Under the pieces are notes generated by a model that was not told where the DNA came from, did not search any database, and saw only the letters and a list, made by a program, of their open reading frames with translations. Shown one piece after another: positions 15,723 through 22,612 of a stretch of 22,612 nucleotides of DNA. Where the stretch lies: assembly GCA_051005735.1 (NCBI GenBank), contig JBPCJB010000200.1:1-22612 (forward strand), given 5' to 3'. Origin of the DNA: Gaiellasilicea sp051005735. Its GTDB lineage: Bacteria; Actinomycetota; Thermoleophilia; Gaiellales; Gaiellaceae. The first letter of the stretch is position 1. Every line of letters begins with the position of its first letter. The position numbers and the translations under genes were made by a program.

Positions 15723-16772
15723 TTGTCCGTGCGCTTCCGATCGACTCTCGTGCTCGCCGCCGTCGCAGCCGCGCTGGCCTCGCCGGCGCAGGCGGCCAAC
15801 CCTCAGATCGCAGGGCTTCAGGTTGCTCTGCGCGCCTACGGCTTCTACCTCGGGCCGATCGACGGCGTCTCGGGGCGTGGCACGGCGACGGCGGTGCGCG
15901 CCTTCCAGCGCTCGAGCAGGCTCGCGGTCGACGGCGTCCCCGGCGCGACGACCCGGCGTGCGCTCGGCCGGCTCGGAACCCCGCTCTATGGCAAGCGGAC
16001 ACTCGCCCAGGGACGGGTCGGGTGGGACGTCTCGGTGCTCCAGTACTTGCTCGCCCGGCATGGGGTCGGCCGCGTGATCGACGGCTACTACGGGAGCGAG
16101 ACCGTGCTCGCCGTGCGGCGGTTCCAGCGACGCGCGAAGCTCGCCGTCGACGGAATCGCCGGGCCGGCGACCCTGCGGGCGCTCGGCGGGGCCGCCCGAA
16201 GCACGCGATTGCCCGACCGGCGCTACCTCGTTCGCGCCGGCGACTCGTTGACCGCGATCGCCGAGAAGCACGAGACGTCGCTCCGCTCGCTTGCAAGCGC
16301 GAACCGACTCGATCCGGCGCGACCGCTCCTGATCGGGACGCGATTGCGGATTCCCCGGGCGGCTTCGGCGCCGCTCGCTGCGCCGCCGTCGCTAGTCCGG
16401 GCAACGATCACCGCGACCGCGACGCGCTACGGCGTCGACCCGTCGCTCGCGCGCGCGCTTGCGTGGATGGAGTCCGGGTTCCAGCCGCATGTCGTCTCCT
16501 CTGCGGGGGCGCTCGGTGTCATGCAGGTGACGCCTCCGACCTGGAATTTCGTCGAGACGGTGCTCCTCGGCAGCAACGTGCCGCGGACGACCGAGGGCAA
16601 CATCCGGGTCGGTGTCGTCTTCCTGCGCCACCTCCTGCGGGAGTTCAGCGGCGACGAGCGGCTAGCCCTCGCCGCCTATTACCAAGGCGCGAAAGCGGTG
16701 CGCGAACATGGGCTCTACGACGAGACGCGCACCTACGTCGAGGCGATTCGCTCGCTACGAGGTCGCGTCTGA
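15723..16772 (+). CDS. Secreted lytic transglycosylase with PG-binding and LysM domains
   Basis: 349 residues from a TTG at 15723; a GTG six bases later is an equally good start. The signal peptide FRSTLVLAAVAAALASPAQA is followed by an AN cleavage region. Two peptidoglycan-binding repeats follow: one from about residue 25 (GLQVALRAYGFYLGPIDGVS ... AVRAFQRSSRLAVDGVPG) and one from about residue 105 (VLQYLLARHGVG ... AVRRFQRRAKLAVDGIAG). A LysM domain (YLVRAGDSLTAIAEKHETSL) precedes the SLT domain with LARALAWMESGFQP, in which Glu250 is the probable catalytic residue, and GALGVMQVTPPTWNF. It would cleave cell-wall glycan and anchor itself to peptidoglycan. Upstream no clear Shine-Dalgarno sequence is seen. 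Confidence 0.93.
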   Translation: MSVRFRSTLVLAAVAAALASPAQAANPQIAGLQVALRAYGFYLGPIDGVSGRGTATAVRAFQRSSRLAVDGVPGATTRRALGRLGTPLYGKRTLAQGRVGWDVSVLQYLLARHGVGRVIDGYYGSETVLAVRRFQRRAKLAVDGIAGPATLRALGGAARSTRLPDRRYLVRAGDSLTAIAEKHETSLRSLASANRLDPARPLLIGTRLRIPRAASAPLAAPPSLVRATITATATRYGVDPSLARALAWMESGFQPHVVSSAGALGVMQVTPPTWNFVETVLLGSNVPRTTEGNIRVGVVFLRHLLREFSGDERLALAAYYQGAKAVREHGLYDETRTYVEAIRSLRGRV

Positions 16773-16775
16773 CCG

Positions 16776-17500
16776 ATGAGGCCCAGTGGGCGACGCGCTC
16801 GTTCCTTCGGCTCGAACGCCGACGCCTATGAGCGAACGCGGCCGCTGTATCCCGAGGAGGCCGTTCGTTGGGTCGTCGGCGGAGCACGCCGCCGGATCCT
16901 CGACCTCGGCGCCGGAACGGGGAAGCTGACCCGCTCGTCGCCCTCGGCTACGACGTGATCGCGGTCGAGCCCTCATCCGAGATGATCGGACAGCTTCGCC
17001 ACGCGCTACCGGGCATCGAGGCGCTGGAGGGATCGGCGGAGCGGATTCCGATCGCGCCGGGTCGGGTCGATGTCGTCACCGCCGGGCAAGCCTTCCACTG
17101 GTTCGACGCCGAGCTCGCGCTGCCGGAGATCGCTCGCGTGCTTCGCCCCGGCGGGACGATCGGCTTGCTCTGGAACCTCTGGGACGAGGAGAGCCTGCTC
17201 GTCACTCGGCTCTACGAGCTGCTGCCGCCTTTCGGCGACGCCGGTGAGCCGACCGCGTCGCTCGGGCGCAGCGAGCTCTTCGGGGCGCTCGAGGAGGCGA
17301 GCTTCCACTGGATTCGCGCCCTCGCCCGCGCCGAGCTGGTGGAGGGGTCAGCACGCAATCATCGGTCGCCACGTTGTCAGACGACGAGCGGTCGGACCGG
17401 CTTGCCGCCGTCGGCGGTTCTGGGACGAAGTGTCGGCAGGCGGCGTCCTCGAGCTGCCGTACCGAACGCACGCCTATCGCGCCGACCGTCTCTTAGGGAC
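16776..17500 (+). pseudogene. SAM methyltransferase broken by three frameshifts
   Basis: Starts with the ATG at 16776, 3 bp after the transglycosylase stop. Frame 1 reads SFGSNADAYERTRPLYPEEA and ILDLGAGTGKLTR (motif I) to about 16932. A shift then gives LVALGYDVIAVEPSSEM, QAFHWFDAELALPEIARVLR and GGTIGLLWNLWDEESLL up to about 17340. A second shift reads VSTQSSVATLSDDERSDRLA, and a third near 17415 gives RRFWDEVSAGGVLELPYRTH. Put together, these follow the order of one methyltransferase (the group with QAFHWFD and a LPYRT-type end). Each break is a small indel, so the gene is most likely dead. Sequencing error cannot be excluded without reads, but three breaks in 0.5 kb argue against it. Confidence 0.8.
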
Positions 17501-17542
17501 GTGTCCGGGCTTTGACCCCGGGCTTTGACCCCGGACACGTCC
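17497..17542. repeat. Inverted repeat with internal tandem repeat, between convergent genes
   Basis: Perfect 12-bp arms GGACGTGTCCGG (17497-17508) and CCGGACACGTCC (17531-17542) enclose two adjacent exact copies of GGGCTTTGACCCC (17507-17519 and 17520-17532). It lies between the decayed methyltransferase and the end of isocitrate lyase, 3 bp from the latter's stop. It can form a stable stem and may act as a bidirectional transcription terminator, though it has no T-run. Its arms share the GGACAYG core with the palindrome in the GNAT gene, so it may belong to a dispersed repeat family. Confidence 0.75.
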
Positions 17543-17545
17543 GTG

Positions 17546-18859
17546 TCAGCGGGCGTCGCCGTTCTCCTCGAACGCTCTCCCTCTGAATTGGGTTTCCTCG
17601 GTCGAGCCCTTCAGCGCGAGGGTCGAGCTCTGACCGCCCGAGACCGCCTGCGCGACCTCGTCGAAGTAGCCGGCGCCGACCTCGCGCTGATGCCGCGTCG
17701 CGGTGTAGCCGTGCTCCTCGAGGCCGAACTCCCGCTGCTGCAGCTCGACGTAAGCGCTCATCCCGTCGGTCGCGTAGCCGCGTGCCAGCTCGAACATCGA
17801 CTCGTTCAGCGAGTGGAAGCCCGCAAGCGTGATGAACTGGAACTTGTACCCGAGCGCCCCGAGCTCGTCCTGGAACGATGCGATCGCGTCCTCGTCGAGG
17901 TGCCGCTTCCAGTTGAACGAGGGCGAGCAGTTGTAGGCGAGCAGCTTGCCCGGGAACTCCGCGTGGATCGCCTCGGCGAACACACGCGCCTCGTCCATGC
18001 TCGGCGTCGAGGTCTCCATCCAGACGAGGTCGGCGTACGGCGCGTAGGCGAGGCCGCGCGCGATCGCCGCCTCGACACCAGCCGTGACGCGGAAGAAGCC
18101 CTCCGGCGTCCGTTCGCCCGTCACGAACGGCGCGTCGCGCTCGTCGACGTCGCTCGTCAGCAGCGTCGCCGCGTCGGCGTCCGTGCGCGCGACGACGAGC
18201 GTCGGCACGTCGAGGACGTCGGCCGCGAGCCGCGCCGCGAGCAGCGTCCGGATGAACTGACCGGTCGGCACGAGCACCTTCCCACCCAGGTGACCGCACT
18301 TCTTCTCCGCCGCGAGCTGATCCTCGAAATGGACGGCCGCGGCACCCGACTCGATCATCCCCTTCATCAGCTCGAACGCGTTCAGCGGCCCGCCGAAGCC
18401 GGCCTCCGCGTCGGCGACGATCGGGACGAGCCAATCGGCCTCGTTCCCCTCGGCCCAGTCGATCTGGTCGGCGCGCAGAAGCGCGTTGTTCAGGCGCTTC
18501 ACCATTGCCGGGACGCTGTTCGCCGGATAGAGGCTCTGGTCGGGATAGACCTGCGTGGCGAGGTTTCCGTCGGCGGCGACCTGCCAGCCGGAGAGGTAGA
18601 TCGCATTCAGGCCAGCCTTCACCATCTGCACCGCCTGCCCGCCGGTGAGAGCACCGAGCGTCGGAACGAAGTCCTCTTCCCGCAGGAGTTGCCAGAGCTT
18701 CTCCGCGCCACGCCGGGAAAGCGTGTGCTCGACGCGAACCGAGCCGCGCAGCCGCACGACGTCCTCGGCGCTGTAGTCCCGCTCGATCCCGTCCCAGCGG
18801 TCGATCTCCGCCCATTCGCGGGCCAGATCGACGGCTTCCTTCGCTGCGGTCGCGTTCAC
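17546..18859 (-). CDS. aceA: Isocitrate lyase
   Basis: 437 residues from a GTG at 18857-18859 with a good Shine-Dalgarno sequence (GAGGAG) several bases upstream. It cleaves isocitrate to succinate and glyoxylate, the first step of the glyoxylate shunt used on acetate or fatty acids. The catalytic signature KKCGH is at 186-190 with Cys188 as the active-site residue. Other landmarks are GALTGGQAVQMVKAGLNAIY (about 69-88), the substrate and Mg2+ region PIVADAEAGFGG (146-157) and YNCSPSFNWKRHLDE. The length is the usual bacterial aceA size. Malate synthase is not in the window. The divergent LysR gene next door is a likely regulator. Confidence 0.97.
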   Translation of the reverse strand: MNATAAKEAVDLAREWAEIDRWDGIERDYSAEDVVRLRGSVRVEHTLSRRGAEKLWQLLREEDFVPTLGALTGGQAVQMVKAGLNAIYLSGWQVAADGNLATQVYPDQSLYPANSVPAMVKRLNNALLRADQIDWAEGNEADWLVPIVADAEAGFGGPLNAFELMKGMIESGAAAVHFEDQLAAEKKCGHLGGKVLVPTGQFIRTLLAARLAADVLDVPTLVVARTDADAATLLTSDVDERDAPFVTGERTPEGFFRVTAGVEAAIARGLAYAPYADLVWMETSTPSMDEARVFAEAIHAEFPGKLLAYNCSPSFNWKRHLDEDAIASFQDELGALGYKFQFITLAGFHSLNESMFELARGYATDGMSAYVELQQREFGLEEHGYTATRHQREVGAGYFDEVAQAVSGGQSSTLALKGSTEETQFRGRAFEENGDAR

Positions 18860-18970
18860 GGTCTCTCCTCGGATAGGACGGCGTATTCGCTCACCCTCTC
18901 CAGCAGCCGCCTATACGAAAAATCGAACCTGTCGATCCCTCCCATAGATGAGGCTAATATCTGAGCCGGG
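18860..18970. promoter_or_regulatory. aceA / LysR divergent promoter region
   Basis: The 111-bp gap holds ATCGAACCTGTCGAT (18922-18936), a palindrome with 5-bp arms that contains the T-N11-A pattern of LysR-type binding sites. On the plus strand TAATAT (18955-18960) lies 10 bp before the LysR start and could be a -10 for a nearly leaderless message. On the minus strand TATAGG (18911-18916) may be an aceA -10. This fits autoregulation and aceA control by the LysR protein; none of it is proven by sequence alone. Confidence 0.55.
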
Positions 18971-19864
18971 ATGCTGCTCTCGCAGATCGAGGCCTTTCTG
19001 ACCGTCGCGGAACGTCGCTCGGTCAGCGATGCGGCGACGGTGCTCTTCGTGACCCAGCCGGCGCTGACGACCCGGATCAAGAACCTCGAGCGGGAGCTCG
19101 GCGTCGAGCTCTTCGTCCGCACGCCGCGCGGAATGCGGTTGACGGCCGAAGGTCGTGCTTTTCGCGGGCACGCCCAGCGCGCGGTCCAGTCGCTCGCGGA
19201 GGGCGCCCAACTCCTGCGGGAGCTCCGGGAAGGCCGCGTGGGCGAGCTGCAGGTCGGCGCGGCGCCGGCGATCTCGACGTACGTGCTCCCGCTCGTCCTC
19301 CGCCGCTTCCAGGCCGCCTTTCCGAACGTCCACCTAATCGTCCGCACGGGCCACTCGGAGGAGGTGCTCGAGCTCGTGCTGCGCGAGCAGGTGCAGCTCG
19401 GCCTCGTGCGGGAGCTGCCGCATCCAGCGATCACGAGCAGCCCCCTGTACGAGGACGAGATCGTGCTCGTCGTCGATCCCGAACACCGTCTCGCCGCACA
19501 AGCTTCGATCGAGGTCGGCGAGCTGGCGACCGAGAGGCTGATCCTCTTCGATCGCACCTCGAGCTACTTCGTCCTCACGAGCGCGTTCTTCCGCGAGGCC
19601 GGCGTCGTCCCGCGCGGCGTGATGGAGCTGGACAACGTGGACGCGACGAAGAAGATGGTCGAGCACGGGCTCGGGATCGCGTTCCTCCCGTACACGGCCG
19701 TCCGGGGCGAGCTGACGGCCGGAACGTTGCAGGAGGTGCGGATCGCGGGCTACGAGCCCGTCCGCCGCTCGATCGTGGCGATCCGCCGTCGGGATGCGAT
19801 CGTGCCGGAGGATCTCGTTTCGGGCCTCCTCAGCGCCGTCCGTCGGGAGGAGCTGGAGCGGTAG
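18971..19864 (+). CDS. LysR-family transcriptional regulator, probably of aceA
   Basis: 297 residues from the ATG at 18971-18973. The N-terminal winged helix-turn-helix is QIEAFLTVAERRSVSDAATV followed by LFVTQPALTTRIKNLEREL (about 5-43), the classic LysR signature, and the linker helix ends near residue 90. The remaining part is a periplasmic-binding-like effector domain with GELQVGAAPAISTYVLPLVL and GLGIAFLPYTAV near residue 235. Length is normal. It is divergently transcribed from isocitrate lyase with a T-N11-A palindrome between them, the usual arrangement for a LysR regulator and its target. The effector could be a carboxylate of the glyoxylate or acetate pathway, which is inference. 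Its last 35 bases overlap the convergent small protease gene. Confidence 0.93.
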   Translation: MLLSQIEAFLTVAERRSVSDAATVLFVTQPALTTRIKNLERELGVELFVRTPRGMRLTAEGRAFRGHAQRAVQSLAEGAQLLRELREGRVGELQVGAAPAISTYVLPLVLRRFQAAFPNVHLIVRTGHSEEVLELVLREQVQLGLVRELPHPAITSSPLYEDEIVLVVDPEHRLAAQASIEVGELATERLILFDRTSSYFVLTSAFFREAGVVPRGVMELDNVDATKKMVEHGLGIAFLPYTAVRGELTAGTLQEVRIAGYEPVRRSIVAIRRRDAIVPEDLVSGLLSAVRREELER

Positions 19865-20096
19865 AGGCGACGGCGCGACGGGCCTCGAGCTCGTACGGGT
19901 TTCGCGCATACCGCGTCGTCAGGAACGCGGCCACGACCCTGAGAGGCCGGTGCTGCATTTGCCAGATGTGGCAGAGCTCGTGCGTGACGAGATCCTCGGA
20001 CGCGTCGGCTCGCCGCAGCAGGATCGTTTGGACGAGCGCATAGCCGTGGTATCGCCGGAGACCCGGGATCCGGAAGAACCACGGCGCCGCGACCAT
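19830..20096 (-). CDS. Small HExxH zinc-binding protein, start uncertain
   Basis: 88 residues from the ATG at 20094-20096. The core is DLVTHELCHIWQMQHRPLRV, which holds an HExxH zinc site (residues 40-44) with a further His at 50, followed by TTRYARNPYELEARRAV, where the Glu could be a third ligand or part of a helix. This resembles short metalloprotease-like domains of the DUF4157 type, known in actinobacteria, but the actual enzyme activity is untested. The frame stays open for about 70 bases upstream with sequence that looks family-like (DLYPRPVRLEGVR), yet it has no ATG, GTG or TTG, so the true start may be non-standard or the gene slightly damaged. It overlaps the end of the LysR gene by 35 bp, tail to tail. 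Confidence 0.65.
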   Translation of the reverse strand: MVAAPWFFRIPGLRRYHGYALVQTILLRRADASEDLVTHELCHIWQMQHRPLRVVAAFLTTRYARNPYELEARRAVASTAPAPPDGRR

Positions 20097-20175
20097 TCGG
20101 ACACCCTCGAGTCGGACCGGCCGCGGGTAGAGGTCGAGCCGATCGAGCCGCGCCTTCGCGCGAACGAGGCGTGGG

Positions 20176-21030
20176 TCAGCCGCCGGCGGCAGGGGGCGCG
20201 AGAACGAGCAGGGGCTTCCCGTCTGGTCCGGCGTCGAACTGGTAGCCGTAGATCCGCGGCTCGGTCAGGCGGATGATGTTCCCGAGCTCTGCGTCCCGGA
20301 GGCTCTCGACGGTGGGGACCTGCGCAGGCAGGAGCTGCCGGATCGGCCGGTCGAGCTCGGTCCCGAGCTCGTCACGCCGGAAGAAGATGCTGCCGTTGGG
20401 CTCGCCCTTCGTCGACAGCGGCATGAAGACGAGGACCGAGTCCACGTCGTCCACGTACTTGAAGGTGTAGAGCGAGAGCTCGAGTGCCTGCCGGCGCAGC
20501 ATCGTGAAGCTCCCGTCCGACCGAGCCGTCTCGGGGATCGCGCACTGGGCGCTCGTCCCGAGGCCGCAGAGCGCGTAGGAGATCGTCTTCCCGCCGTCGT
20601 AGGTCGCGATGTCGGTCTCCTCGGCCTGGCCGCGCGAGGTGTCGGGACGGACGAAGATCGTCTCCACAGGGATGTCCTCCGCCTCCGTCCGGACGGCGAG
20701 ATCGCTGCCGCGAGCGACGGCGAGCTGCTCCCCGCTCGGCAGCTCGTAGGCGTTCGGGATCCGATCCGCGATCTGACGGACCTGTGCGATCCGGCTCCCC
20801 GCCGGCTGCCAGCTCGACCAGCTCGGCTCGGGCGCGAGATCCGGACGGCTGACGAGGACGATGAACGAGCCCACCGCCGCGCCGACAAGCGCGGCGAGGA
20901 TGACGTAGACGAGCCCGAAGCGGAATCGATACGAGGTGAGGCGGGCGCGCTCGCGGCGGTCGGGGCCGACCAGCGGTGACGAGCGGCGCCTCCTCGTCCT
21001 TCCGGTGCGGCTCGACGCGGCCGGGGAGAG

Positions 21031-21034
<4 letters not shown>
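20176..21034 (-). CDS. Single-pass membrane hypothetical protein, frameshifted by a 10-bp duplication
   Basis: A GTG at 21032-21034 overlaps the FtsH-like stop as GTGA and opens TLPGRVEPHRKDEEAPLV. Then the frame is lost. From about 20977 the adjacent frame reads GPDRRERARLTSYRFRFGLV and the membrane helix VYVILAALVGAAVGSFIVLV, followed by a probable extracellular domain (SWSSWQPAGSRIAQVRQIAD, YDGGKTISYALCGLG, LRRQALELSLYTFKYVDDVD) to the stop at 20176. The break coincides with two tandem 10-bp near-copies, GACCAGCGGT and GACGAGCGGC (20968-20987). Removing one restores a single reading frame. If uncorrected, only a GTG at 20874 can start the C-terminal part, without most of the membrane helix. 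No family assigned; the gene is linked to the FtsH-like gene. Confidence 0.7.

Positions 21035-22612
<1,578 letters not shown>

Noticed and set aside
17525..18964. 479-codon plus-strand frame antisense to isocitrate lyase
   Set aside because: Isocitrate lyase on the minus strand has all catalytic motifs; the antisense frame has none.

Overview
This 22.6 kb window is very GC-rich (roughly 70% by eye), almost fully coding, and uses GTG and TTG starts freely. Adjacent genes often overlap by 4 bp. Together with an FtsH-like AAA protease carrying unusual inserts, a KKCGH-type isocitrate lyase and a degraded pilin-like gene, this suggests an actinobacterium, perhaps a deep lineage such as Thermoleophilia. 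That placement is inference; no rRNA or tRNA gene is present to anchor it.

Region 1 (1-13626) is a surface-polysaccharide locus built as two head-to-head operons. The minus-strand operon starts at 9462 and runs off the left edge: a Wzx-type flippase, four GT4 glycosyltransferases that form two tandem paralogous pairs, a NodB-type polysaccharide deacetylase, a GNAT acyltransferase and two more GT4 enzymes, the last cut by the window edge. Every one of its eight junctions is a 4-bp NTGA stop/start overlap. The plus-strand operon starts at 9480, only 17 bp away: a Wzy/O-antigen-ligase-like membrane protein, a SAM methyltransferase, an NDP-sugar epimerase and another GT4. Together they would build, decorate, flip and polymerise or ligate a repeat-unit glycan. 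No initiating phosphoglycosyltransferase is visible, so it should lie outside the window.

Region 2 (13627-17545) is a patchwork. It holds a small secreted hypothetical gene, a frameshifted pilin-like remnant, an intact single-gene ATPase (14456-15589, minus) with a perfect palindromic operator at its start, an intact secreted lytic transglycosylase with two peptidoglycan-binding domains and a LysM domain, a SAM methyltransferase broken by three frameshifts, and a 46-bp inverted/tandem repeat.

Region 3 (17546-19864) is metabolic: isocitrate lyase (aceA) and a divergent LysR regulator share a 111-bp intergenic region with a T-N11-A palindrome.

Region 4 (19830-22612, minus) is an operon read from the right edge: an FtsH-like AAA metalloprotease (N-terminus cut off), a membrane-anchored hypothetical protein whose frame is broken by a 10-bp tandem duplication, and a small HExxH protein.

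The most unusual signals are the palindromic element embedded in frame in the GNAT gene, the nearly symmetric -10 sequence between the two polysaccharide operons, the palindrome-controlled lone ATPase, and the FtsH-like protein with two large inserts in its AAA module.
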